Below, one piece after another: positions 12,501 to 19,951 of a stretch of 24,146 nucleotides of DNA. Source of the stretch: Sphacelaria rigidula (Eukaryota; Phaeophyceae; Sphacelariales). Each line of letters starts with the position of its first letter. The stretch's first letter is position 1. The translations under genes and the position numbers were made by a program. The notes under the pieces are model-generated. The model was not told the DNA's origin. It searched no databases and saw nothing but the letters and a program-made list of their open reading frames with translations. Where the stretch lies: NCBI GenBank assembly GCA_964200075.2, contig CAXNAA020000220.1, positions 1 to 24,146 of the forward strand, given 5' to 3'.

Positions 12501-14142
12501 CCCATGCCGTTCGGAGAGAATTTGCCGCTTGCAACAAAGACGGAAATCGCGGCCGACCCTGACCACAAAGAGCTGTATGGCAAGGCGATAGGGACAATAT
12601 CCAAGGCCACAAATGGCGGGCGGCGGTTGCCACATCCTGTCGAAAGCTCTCCACTGCGACTCATACTGCTTGATACATCTGTACATTACGTGATGCGCAC
12701 AACACCCGAATTAAATGATAGTACAGACAGTTGTACCTGCACCTGAAAATAGATGGATGAAACTTTCGGTCTTCAACTAACCCTGCTGTTACATACATAC
12801 GTTGATTTTTAGCAACATGTAGCCTCTGTTTCACGCAAATGGAGGACACGTACATTCCTCACCAGCCTCCTTGGTGGTTCTGGAGGCCCAGTCCCAAGAG
12901 GGTTTACTCATGAAAAAATAAACTGTTTGTCTGTAGTTTATATTTTTTTGTCCAATTCACTCTCCATCCCGAATTTGGAAGCCCAACTCTCTAAATTGAG
13001 GTGAGGCAGGGCCCGCAAACTACAAATTCGCGTCAAGGCTGAACCAGCCCGTACTCACTGACGGTATTTCGATTGCCGACCAAGCTGCACACCGCTGTAC
13101 AAGATAATGATTGATGCTGGAAGGATGATTGTTGCCAAACGTACTTGTGGAGAAGAATGGCTTCAAGTCCAGACGATAGTGCACATGTAGAGACAGGGGC
13201 GGCGCTCGCGATCTTGTCGTGAGTCCGCTCGTGCTCTCCTTCCCGAAGCCTCGTATCTTGCCAATTTTATTCCCAGGCTTTCCTACATCAAGAGTGACGC
13301 GTCTTCAAGTTATCTACTTATTCAAGGAGAACATGCTTCGTATTAAGAACTTTCACCCTTGAAGCACCCAAAGCCATGTTACTGAGTTGTAGCCAATCAC
13401 ACTACCTGTATACAACGCATGTCCTCAACATCTTCACCCGCCCTCCCTGCAGCCTTATCCGACCTCACGCCCCGCCGGCCATTGCCGGCTTGTACACCAG
13501 GTTTAAACGGTGCCTTGATCTTGGGTGCGGGACGGGGCTTTCAGGGCAAGCAGTGTCGCCGCTCTGCGATCGCGTAGTAGGCGTGGATCTAAGTCCCGCC
13601 ATGGTCCATCGGGCATCAGAGAAACATGTCTACCACAGGCTTCTTGTGGGGGAGGTCACAGAAACCGTGGTTTCTCTGGTGCGCCGAAGAGCAACATTGG
13701 GGATTGAATGGGACGTTTGCGAGTCCCCAAACATATCAAGCGTGCTCGAAGCTCGTGACTCTCAGTCGGGCATAGAAGGAACAACGGCGGAAGAGACGGG
13801 AATGCACGCGGTACTTGGGGAGGAGAAACGTGGCGAGGACATGGCTATCAGCGCCACGGCAGACAATCCAGGGGCCGCGACGAAAGACGAAGCGACTGGT
13901 GATCTTGTTCTGTCTTGCGACGTGTTTGGGTATATTGGCGACCTGAGGCCATGTTTTGAAGCCGTACGTGATCTTTTGGGGGAGAACAATGGCGGTGGTG
14001 AGGATGGCGATGGTTCAATTTTCGCGTTCTCGGCGGAGGCCCCTCCTCGCACAGATGTGGATGGAGTTAGTAGTTGCACGAGGATAGGCTCAAGGGATAC
14101 TGATGAAGCACCACCAGGATACGAGCTACAGGGGACAGGCCG
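573..14142 (+). CDS. TPR-repeat SAM-dependent methyltransferase (COG4976-like), multi-exon, 3' end not found
   Basis: The spliced gene joins 573-575, 885-1179, 8850-9086, 9687-9891 and 13501-14142, giving 460 codons plus two bases. Residues 25-160 are four consecutive TPR units of exactly 34 residues, preceded by a half unit. Residues about 200-246 are the family's linker, with a Y-x-x-Y-A-E-x-F-D-x-H-L pattern. The Rossmann-fold methyltransferase follows: motif I LDLGCGTG at 252-259, VVGVDLSPAM at 272-281, DLVLSCDVFGYIGDL at 381-395 and GSIFAFSAE at 418-426. It is predicted to transfer a methyl group from S-adenosylmethionine; the substrate is unknown. The TPRs probably bind a protein partner. 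About 70 residues between the VDLS motif region and residue 381 form a Glu/Ala/Gly/Ser-rich insertion absent from compact bacterial relatives. The gene stops mid-domain at GYELQGTGR, just where the family normally continues [FY]AHS, so at least one more exon is expected. The family assignment is from recognised motifs, not a search. Confidence 0.85.
576..884 (+). other. Probable intron 1 (309 bp)
   Basis: It begins GTGAGC followed at once by a striking C-rich tract (about 586-622). It ends with a pyrimidine-rich stretch and the acceptor CTCGAAG at 884. Alternative acceptors at 854 and 896 keep the same frame and would add or remove a few residues. The open frames on both strands here are short and look like chance. 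Confidence 0.5.
885..1179 (+). CDS. Exon 2: N-terminal TPR repeats
   Basis: This exon encodes residues 2-99 and the first base of codon 100. It contains a half TPR (SKDDLEAAAHLCRSAISAAP), full units at 25-58 and 59-92, and the start of a third. Typical TPR positions are filled: A-H-F-L-L-G at the start of helix A, A-x-x-x-A-L in helix B and R-P-D or D-P-S at the unit ends. The donor is GGAG|GTGGGT at 1180. Reading through meets TAG at 1185-1187, which confirms that the exon ends here. The minus-strand open frames over the same bases are shadows of this GC-rich exon. Confidence 0.85.
1180..2309. other. Intronic stretch without recognisable gene
   Basis: Nothing coding was recognised. A region near 1590-2000 is rich in short CAGTAC/GTACTG/ACTGC words that also occur at 15240-15340 and 18540-18900. 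That suggests a shared low-complexity or old repeat background. Confidence 0.4.
2314..2328 (+). repeat. Left terminal inverted repeat, copy 1
   Basis: CCCTTTTGGGACCGG is a perfect inverse of 3335-3349. Identity stops after 15 bases. Confidence 0.8.
2335..2362. repeat. 28-bp near-perfect palindrome centred on GGGTTAACCC
   Basis: The two halves are reverse complements except for one symmetric pair (A against C at the ninth base from each end). The centre is GGG-TTAA-CCC. The same place in copy 2 (about 11881-11910) is a degraded version, so the palindrome belongs to the family and is not a new insertion. Confidence 0.75.
3335..3349 (-). repeat. Right terminal inverted repeat, copy 1
   Basis: CCGGTCCCAAAAGGG is the exact reverse complement of 2314-2328. 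TTGA follows immediately. Confidence 0.8.
3354..4489. other. Intronic stretch, possibly the 5' part of the LINE
   Basis: There is no recognised domain. Short + strand frames run through 3679-3980 and 4083-4469 without clear similarity. The frame at 4083-4469 ends G-V-T-E-S-A-L-G-R directly before the endonuclease-like region and may be its N-terminal portion. The left border of the LINE is therefore not fixed. Confidence 0.3.
4490..6850 (+). pseudogene. Decayed LINE-type non-LTR retrotransposon (AP-like endonuclease plus reverse transcriptase)
   Basis: Fragments in shifting + strand frames appear in the order of a LINE ORF2. The endonuclease part has F-W-T-E-L at about 4560-4574, R-S-G-E-E-E-C-G near 4655, A-D-N-R-H-A-L-A at about 4735 and a D-S-D-H motif at 4920-4931. 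The reverse-transcriptase part has GKTMGPGGLP at 5614-5643 (the usual 'K-A-x-G-P-D-x-L-P'), FQGISLVAHV at 5871-5900 (the usual 'Y-R-G-I-S-L-L'), R-V-Q-E-L-G-R at about 6032-6052 and FLDRDMAYDT at 6083-6112 (the usual 'F-x-D-x-x-x-A-Y-D'). Next come YDDD at 6247-6258 (catalytic Y-x-D-D box), LLYLGGL at 6409-6429 and RLSKRMMFG at 6785-6811. Stops and at least four frame changes mean it cannot encode a working protein. It lies in the sense orientation within intron 2. The clade and exact ends are not determinable by eye. Confidence 0.75.
6927..7042 (+). other. Charged-helix open segment ending at a GTAAGT donor-like site
   Basis: An ATG at 6927 opens a Glu/Lys/Ala-rich, probably helical segment (M-N-A-A-E-N-A-K-K-E ...) that ends at CT|GTAAGT (7043). 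A strong acceptor-like sequence (TTTTGTCTCCTTTCTAG) ends at 7269. It could be the C-terminal tail of the LINE protein or a cryptic exon. It is not needed in the TPR gene, since exon 2 joins exon 3 perfectly without it. Confidence 0.2.
7962..7997. repeat. Perfect 12-bp hairpin with 12-nt loop
   Basis: GAGTGCGAAATT at 7962-7973 is the exact reverse complement of 7986-7997. It lies in the intron away from any recognised gene border. It could be a transposon scar or a structured RNA element. Confidence 0.7.
8780..8849 (+). promoter_or_regulatory. C-rich tract, branch site and acceptor of intron 2
   Basis: Runs of 5 to 8 C residues separated by single other bases are followed by GCTAAC at 8831-8836 and CACAG at 8845-8849. 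The corresponding G runs on the other strand could form a quadruplex. C runs also lie just after the intron 1 donor. Confidence 0.45.
8850..9086 (+). CDS. Exon 3: TPR repeats 3 to 5
   Basis: This exon encodes the rest of codon 100 (Val) to residue 178 plus one base. It completes the third full TPR (93-126), then encodes a complete unit 127-160 and the start of a further helix (HALAAFWLPATRKLAAEAG). The donor G|GTATGAG at 9087 is strong. Reading on would add a few residues and stop at TAA 9107-9109. Joining exon 2 to exon 3 gives N-A-R-Y-H-L-G-V-A-S-A-L, exactly one TPR unit after the previous N-A-R-type start. Confidence 0.88.
9087..9686 (+). other. Intron 3 (600 bp)
   Basis: It runs from GTATGAG to CATACAG. 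Both flanking exons are in phase 1 and join to give Gly179. No embedded gene or repeat was seen; the minus-strand open frames look like chance. Confidence 0.8.
9687..9891 (+). CDS. Exon 4: linker into the methyltransferase domain
   Basis: This exon encodes residues 179-246 plus two bases. After a short Ser/Pro-rich stretch comes PPEYVVALYNSYAETFDAHL, the hallmark segment that precedes the methyltransferase in TPR-methyltransferases of this family, then L-A-Y-R-T-P. The donor is CAAG|GTGAAG at 9892; read-through meets TGA at once. It joins exon 5 as Arg247 (AG|G), giving L-L-P-E-S-R-F-K-R-C-L-D-L-G. Confidence 0.88.
11276..11860 (+). repeat. Dispersed repeat block, with partial direct duplication and an inverted relative near 23540-24000
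   Basis: The motif TTTGGTACGGAGAAT is followed after five bases by GGGCAT and an A-rich run. It occurs near 11281 and again near 11756, about 470 bases apart in the same direction. The stretch 11590-11800 aligns by eye with the reverse complement of about 23700-23920, including an identical 18-mer CCACACAAAATTTCAAAA. This suggests an old mobile repeat present in two orientations. Its ends are not resolved. Confidence 0.5.
11857..12906 (+). mobile_element. Non-autonomous TIR transposon, copy 2 (piggyBac-like)
   Basis: The element is 11862-12902 (1,041 bp), in the same orientation and length class as 2314-3349. The left end CCCTTTTGGGACTG and the reverse complement of the right end CCCTCTTGGGACTG differ by one base. 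TTTA precedes the left end (11857-11860, then one A) and follows the right end (12903-12906). The exact duplication is ambiguous: TTTA, TTA with one more terminal base, or a decayed TTAA. Shared internal landmarks with copy 1 include the GGCGAGGCGAAATTT segment near the left end, GCGGCAGCTGCTGCTG, and CCAGCCTC near the right end. No transposase was recognised. Confidence 0.7.
12907..13500. other. Intronic stretch without recognised gene
   Basis: It contains a short inverted repeat ATAAACT...AGTTTAT near 12918-12941 and no convincing coding potential before the exon 5 acceptor. Confidence 0.4.
13501..14142 (+). CDS. Exon 5: SAM-binding methyltransferase core
   Basis: This exon encodes residues 247-460 plus two bases. 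The glycine-rich SAM motif LDLGCGTG (252-259) is followed by the acidic ribose-binding strand end VVGVDLSPAM (272-281). After about 70 low-complexity acidic and small residues come DLVLSCDVFGYIGDL (381-395), which matches the 'A-A-D-V-x-x-Y-x-G-D-L' motif of the family, and GSIFAFSAE (418-426). A second low-complexity stretch is followed by GYELQGTGR (453-461). The donor CG|GTAAGT at 14143 is a perfect consensus, and in-frame read-through meets TAA immediately. The domain is incomplete: the C-terminal [FY]AHS motif and the last strands are missing. Confidence 0.88.
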
Positions 14143-14233
14143 GTAAGTTTTCACACAGGGTTTGTTTGCTGTGAACTGTGAACCCGGTTTGATACTACGC
14201 CCGTGTTGATGTGTTTCCCGATACATTTTTTAG

Positions 14234-14258
14234 GTGTTTCACTGAACAATCTGTCTAG
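14234..14258 (+). other. Alternative short terminal exon (weak)
   Basis: A good acceptor (TTTTTTTAG at 14233) would add C-F-T-E-Q-S-V and a stop in the required phase, with a 91-base intron. The residues do not match the expected family C-terminus. It could be a truncated isoform. An AATAAA lies at 14740-14745. Confidence 0.15.
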
Positions 14259-17213
14259 TTATTTCCAAACCACTCGCACGACATCGTATGCTTCACAGCC
14301 CAGCCGGCCTATATGGGCATGCAGCGAGGCATGGTCTGCAGGCAAGTTGCTTGTTATGTGCCGTTGATCCTTTGTGAGCTCAAAGACACGTGGATGTTTT
14401 TTCTTTGGTTGGCGACCGGCGAATTGAGGAGTACTTGTGCTTCCCAAGTACCAACTGGTATCAGGTAGAGCCGTGGGAGGCGCTATCAGAAATATTCTAC
14501 GCAAGGTTTGTGTTCTGTGACCCGATATATTGCACACCCCCGCATGTACAACAACGATGAAACAGTCTTGAATGTTATGTGTCTGGCCCTCACCCACTGG
14601 GCCCAACGCCCACTCTCGCAACTAATGCCGCCGACTGACCGTCTCACGGAATAACCTATGGGCGGGGGTATTATCACCGGGAATATTTCAGTGATGTGAA
14701 AGCCATACCATGGGCTTCTGGAACAGCGTTTTCATGCCCGAAATAAACCACTCGCCAAAGCCTAGTGTGTTCCGGGTGTATTGTTCGTGTTTTGCCGAAA
14801 AACTACCACCAAAACATATACCTGGCCATCGAAAATAGAGGTCCCATTCTTTAGATTGGGATATGAAGACCTACACTCTACTGACGTGTCGGGGTAAAAC
14901 CCGGAGACACTCGAAATCAAAATGGGACACATGACCATATTGGTCGCTTCAGCAGTTTTGCGTTGAAGAAGTGAACCTGAGCAAGACGTGAGCCGCACAT
15001 TACTTCGGTCTGTATATCACTCAATGAGAATCCAACGACCAACCCGTCGTTCTGGTCAAAGCCTTCGCGTTTTGCTCGAAGGGCTTCAGTTACGGCCACC
15101 TGACCGTCTGATAGCAGTGTGTAATTTCCGCTATCATGGGTTATGCACGCCGTCGATAACGGTTGCTGCTGGAGAGTGCCTTCTCATCAACTCTTAGAAA
15201 CATACTTGAAACTGTTCGGTACTGCCCGTGGGATTACTCCATTTTGCTCTACTGTACGGCACTGCGCTTTGTTTGATTGGTTCCCGAAAATCGTCGGGGC
15301 AGCCTTTCATTCGTTCCTCACGTGCACAATACAGTATAGTACAGAGGCTCGGTGCACATGGTACTCAAATTGGTTCTTTGCGATTCCAAATTTGGGTAGC
15401 AGTGAGGGCGTTGTCTGCGTGCGGCTTCGTTCGTGCGTATGTCCCATCTTGTGACACGTGTCGCTGCTGTGTTTTTCAATCTGCGGATGTTACGCAACCC
15501 TACTGACACTGATGTCCAGGCACCCGCCCTGCTGAATGATACAGCGCCTGCTGTCTGTACTACGACTAGAAGCACTGCGTTCGAAAATCAAGTTTGTTCT
15601 GCATTTTTTATCGAGTATGTAACGTTTTTCGCACATGTGCATGTAACTGTTTTCACGGCTGGACTGCAGTGTATCACTTCACGCTCACACACAACTGCAC
15701 TCGCTCAATCTCACGTACACATAACGGCGCTGTCGCACTACTGCCCCTTTTCCTCGCTACGAAAGCAGTGTGACGCTTTTAGAAAACAACTCTTAAATAT
15801 CTGCACTGTGCTCCGACACACCCACGCGCTCATTTGTTGCTTGCCTTGGTCGTTTGACCATTGACCATACACCCCTTTCGAGACAGAGCATGTAGTCATT
15901 GGTTGGGTGCTCCCAAGAGCTGTTAGTACTTGTAGGCACATCTACTTCGTCAAAACACGTCACGTCCATCCGTCTCACGGTACTCGTCGATGCCCAGCTG
16001 ATGCGGTTGCGCGCGGGTGTATTGCAGCGACCTTAGTTCTTGGTGTTATTATTGCTGCTGGAGTTGTGCGTACGACCAAGGTAACTCACAATGTACCACA
16101 ACAGATTATGTCCTGTCTAGTTGTACGATACCCTCCCGCCACCTGGGGGCGCCATGTGCTGAACCGGCACCATGTTAACTAGGAAGACAACCCAGATGAC
16201 TCACTCAGGCAAACAATGTGCCACCTCCCCCATGGCGCAGAGCACCCGAAGTACAGCGGCACCATAATACTCGCGACGTTCGCCTCTCTCCCTGATGTCG
16301 AAGGCAAATAGCTCCCTCTCAGCTAGAAGGCTTTGTGAAGGTGAACTGCGTGCGGCCACGGCTTTATGGGTGTTATTCGCTGTGTGTCAAGCGGTGACGT
16401 GACAGCACGCTCCTGTGTGGAGGTGTTGGTCTTGTGTTTGACTTGTAAGGTCGTCATGAGCGGAATACCGAGATTGTGTCATCGAGCGATCGAGTGGTCA
16501 GCGATTGTTTCCGCATCCGCCACACAAAAATAGTCCGACACTGCGGCGCAGAGGGCATCAAATGCAGCGGTATTCCGTCTGACGTCCGCCCCCTCTCAGG
16601 CAGTAGGCTTTCGTCAGGGGGAACTCCTGACGGTCACGGTCCCGTGGAGTTTAGTTTCTGTCGTGAGATGCTGGTGTTCTGTCTCACTAGTGAGCTGTCA
16701 GTTTTGCTCTGCTCTGAGTGTACGATACGCCCAACGCTGTCAGCATAATTCGTACAGCTCCCGATCAAGTTCACTTCGATGGTGTTCATCCATGGTACAC
16801 ATACCATCATGCATTCTGTCAACCCATTGGGCTTCTGAACAACCATTCGAGGTACATGCATGGCAGCATACACGCCACGTTCATGGACCCATCTCCAGCT
16901 ACGGATGAGTGCGGAATCGTGGCCTTCGGGCATTCAATTGGCCAAATTGCGGCGCCGCGCCGAACTTGCTTGAATGTGACTGACCTAGGGTGACCCACAC
17001 GAACATGATCTCAATTTTAGATTCTCAATCCCTACCCTTGTGATGAACCTCTCGATACTGGAAACAATATACTCGGTATGTATATTCCAGCTTTCAAATT
17101 GGTTGTTGTCTCAGGCTATTCCAGATTCGGCTATAGATTTCTGTTACAGAAAACACTCTCGTTTTTTCGGAATACTTGAAAAAAACCCAGCAGAGCCTCT
17201 CAAAAAAACAGCA

Positions 17214-17460
17214 GAACCTTTCGGAAAACTGCTCAAAGATGACCCCAATATTTTGACTACAGGGTTGTACACTCACAACCAGACAAATCTGCAGTGGTGT
17301 ATGAACTGCAGAGTACTACTTTCAACACCAGACGGTGAACCTTTCGGAAAACTGCTCAAAAGATGACCCCATTATCTTGATTACAGAGTGGTACACTCAG
17401 AACCAGACAACTCTGCAGTGGTGTATGAACTGCAGAGTACTACTCTCAACACCAGACAAG
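17214..17460 (+). repeat. Tandem duplication, period about 123 bp
   Basis: Two highly similar units begin GAACCTTTCGGAAAACTGCTC-like at 17214 and 17337. They include CTGCAGTGGTGTATGAAC and a GCAGAGTACTACT segment. A partial third echo of GCAGAGTACTAC occurs near 17548. Confidence 0.75.
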
Positions 17461-17651
17461 GCAGTTATGCCGTGTTTTCTGGTCGCTCGTGACGGACTGC
17501 ATTCAAATGCAAAAACTTGTAACCCAGATCTGCACGTTGAGAGATGCGGCAGAGTACTACATTCAACAGAAAACAACACAAATGTTCTGCAGCATCACGA
17601 GAAACCACGCGCCGTTCTGATCGCGTTCCGCACGAGAAGGAGAAGGAGCAA

Positions 17652-17914
17652 CAGCAGCAGTATCAGCAGCATCTTTACTGCCAGTAGATGTACGCGGCTG
17701 GGGGTGGTTCTAAATCGGCCGGTGCCGATTCGTGTGTGTCAGCGCTGTCCAGCACGGTGGCTATCACTCATAAGGTGCCTGGGTGTTGTCGCACGGTCGA
17801 AACGCGGACCGTCTACGATCAAGAGCAGCGGTAGCAGCACCAGCAGCATCGGCGCCGGTTGATTCAGACCCACCCCCAGCCACGTACATTTACTGGCAAC
17901 GAATATGCTGCTGA

Positions 17915-17925
<11 letters not shown>
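17652..17925. repeat. Inverted repeat with about 78-bp arms
   Basis: Arm 17652-17729 and arm 17849-17925 are reverse complements, with a perfect 21-base outer part and roughly 11 differences overall by eye. A spacer of about 119 bases separates them. The outer part is made of CAG/CTG-type triplets, and the inner part shares a GGCTGGGGGTGG segment. Confidence 0.7.

Positions 17926-17946
<21 letters not shown>
17917..17946 (+). repeat. (CTG)10 microsatellite
   Basis: Ten perfect CTG triplets sit at the outer edge of the right arm of the inverted repeat. On the minus strand they would read as Gln in one frame. Confidence 0.95.
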
Positions 17947-17959
17947 ATTCGCTGCTTCT

Positions 17960-18300
17960 CGTGCAAACGGTCCACGGTACTTGACAGCCCCCCGCATACA
18001 AACAAGATCTAGAGGACCTACCTGCACTGGAGCCCTGACATGAAGTAGCCGCCAGCTTTGTCTTTCTTCTTTCAACTCTCCATCTGTAGTTCGACACTTC
18101 AAAGAATACTCGCCATGCTCATTCACTGCAGTTACGTTGGTGTGTAGCGGCCACAACAACTGCTGTTCTTGCTCTTGTCTTAGTATCTTCGCAATGACGG
18201 TAAACGTGGGGTGGCAGCTCGGAGCGTGTGCTTCCCGACTGGTACAGACAACAAAAGGACACTCGCTAGTGCAACAAGATTGTCCATCTACTGATGTGGA
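17960..18300 (-). pseudogene. Possible minus-strand exon or gene fragment
   Basis: A minus-strand open frame runs continuously from about 18393 to 17890. Its middle reads N-V-T-A-V-N-E-H-G-E-Y-S-L-K-C-R-T-T-D-G, which resembles Tudor/SH3-like 'V-x-A-V-N-x-x-G-x-Y' segments common in algal proteins. It ends A-P-V-Q at a donor-like GTAGGT (minus strand). Downstream it runs into the polyglutamine-like tract. There is no good start codon and no partner exon was seen. It is more likely a fragment carried by a repeat than an intact gene. Confidence 0.25.
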
Positions 18301-18437
18301 GCGAGCTTTCCGGAGGAATAAAATCATCTCAACACCGACCACTCCTAGACTTGAATAAATGCGCAAAAAATATATCCACCTACGGGGACCCACACTTTTT
18401 AATCAGCGGCACGTCACGGATGTTTTCAAACAAGGCA

Positions 18438-18540
18438 AAGCCTTCACGCGTAGTACCGGAGTGCAGGCAGTACACAGCAGAAACAAACACACAGTAAACA
18501 AAGTGAAGCCTTCACGTGTAGTACCGTAGTGCAGGCAGTA
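18438..18540 (+). repeat. Two 35-bp direct repeats, period 68
   Basis: AAGCCTTCACG[CT]GTAGTACC at 18438 and at 18506 both continue to GTGCAGGCAGTA, with two differences by eye. Confidence 0.8.
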
Positions 18541-19899
18541 GTCAGTCGTCATATCCTCTGCATCTACATCCACTGCCATGGACGTGCATCTGAATGTGAC
18601 CTCGAACTCTACAGTGAAGACGGTATAGTACTGTACTGTATTGGCAAAGCACAGCTACCTACTGTGCTCGCGAGTACAGCCCGTGCTTGTAACCTGGCAG
18701 AGTACAGCCTGTACTCGGAAATGGAGTAGTACAAGATATCAAGAACAGGCTACAGCCGTGTCGTGTTTGCGAAGCATAGCCTATACTTGTAATGTCGTAC
18801 TGTTCGCAAAATCCACGGCCTGTCTTGTGAATACTCTTGCCTGCTGCAACACCCTGGCGCTTCATTGTACTACCGTTTTACCGTCAAGTCTATATCGTAC
18901 AGTATGTTTTGTGCCCGTCATCTCGAGAAAAAAGTCTCATCCACGGCACCACCGGATGATGAAAGATCAAAGTGGGTGTTTTCCGTCGTGCTCAACGTTG
19001 ACTCATGCTGGCTGGACTTCGATACTCCGTCGGTCCTCTTTGTGTATGTCTCTGCTGTATGCCGGTCGCCCCGGTGGCTCAGTTTGTAACCTCGAAACCT
19101 TCTGAACTTCTATGCGTGTAGCTGTGTTCATGTGAACTATGTGCGTGCTGTTCACCTGCCCGCTGAGCGGGTTTGTAGAGGTGGCGCTCTCAAATTAAAA
19201 ACCTTGGCTCTGGTTTTGCTCGTAACCCGAACCCACCTTGTTTGAAAATATCCGTAATGGGCAGCTGATTTAAAAAATGTGGGCTCCCAAATTAGAAAAA
19301 AAACAACGCGGGATCGGTCATGATAAAAGGTCACAGTGGAAATTAGGATCCAGCTATATTGGTGGATATACTTATTGCGTGAATAAATGTACTAGAAATA
19401 TAGTTCACTTCCGGCCGGCGTATATCTGCCAGTACCATAGAACCAGTTCCATACTACGTTTGAGCAGACCCGCCAGTCTAAAAACGAACACATTTTTGAA
19501 TTCACCCACCACCCCCAATAGTGACGAAGCATTATAATGCGAACAGACCGCGACATGTTCACGCACAGTACTACATGCACATGCCGTCGACGCAGTCGTT
19601 GGCGTTCCCCCCGACGCGTCCGAGACTCTCTCTTTAGGCGTAGAGTACTCCTTGATCTCGGTTGTGTAACTCATCTGGGTGGGCGCCCACTACGTCACGC
19701 AGTTCGGTTTGCAGTGGAAATGGCTCAAGTATGATTGCACTACTGGGGGTGGCACTACCGCGTTTGCTTCGTTCGATGCCCACTGGCATTCCGGAAGGCA
19801 CGTGTTGTACGTGTAAGTCAAGACGGATCTACAAGTAGTGGCCAGGGATAGATTGAGAGAACCTAGCGGGAACTTGCCGAGCGACGACTCCGGTCTCAG

Positions 19900-19951
19900 C
19901 TTCGCCTACCTGCGCACCCTTGCGCACGTGGAAGGACGTCACTCGGACTAG
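19900..19951 (+). CDS. Weak candidate for the last exon of the TPR-methyltransferase gene
   Basis: After the acceptor GGTCTCAG (19899) the sequence gives, in exactly the phase left by exon 5, Arg then F-A-Y-L-R-T-L-A-H-V-E-G and a stop at 19949-19951. Family members usually have R-[FY]-A-H-S-x-x-Y-[IL]-x-x-L-A here. The fit would need loss of about four residues including the conserved His-Ser, and the usual final 25-40 residues are also missing. The same frame is open upstream to about 19814, so it might equally be an unrelated fragment. Confidence 0.22.

Larger units (their letters stand above)
9892..13500 (+). other. Intron 4 (3,609 bp), transposon-bearing
   Basis: It runs from GTGAAG to TACACCAG. 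It contains a dispersed repeat at about 11270-11860 and the second TIR element at 11862-12902. The stretches 9892-11270 and 12907-13500 hold no recognised feature. The open frame that runs into exon 5 from 13376 is intronic read-through with no family similarity before 13501. Confidence 0.8.
14143..19899 (+). other. Intron 5 or 3' flank: no recognised gene
   Basis: It begins with a consensus GTAAGT, so it is intronic if the gene continues. Contents: 14143-16200 has nothing I can name; 16230-16690 has a weak duplicated stretch; 17214-17460 is a tandem duplication; 17652-17946 is an inverted repeat with a CTG tract; 18438-18540 is a 68-bp-period repeat; 18600-18900 is rich in TACTGTAC-like words. 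Confidence 0.5.

Noticed and set aside
12318-12746. 142-codon + strand open frame inside TIR element copy 2
   Set aside because: A partly similar frame exists in copy 1, but it is interrupted and has no recognisable domain. The likeness follows from DNA homology of the elements.
13376-13500. Upstream extension of the exon 5 reading frame
   Set aside because: The acceptor at 13500 restores phase with exon 4 and the family sequence begins exactly there. The upstream residues resemble nothing.
14599-14620. N-A-H-S-R-like string as the missing C-terminal motif
   Set aside because: It lacks the aromatic residue, has no acceptor in the right phase and stops two codons later.
16924-16992. F-G-H-S string as the missing C-terminal motif
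   Set aside because: No AG in the required phase lies just upstream, and the following residues do not match the family.
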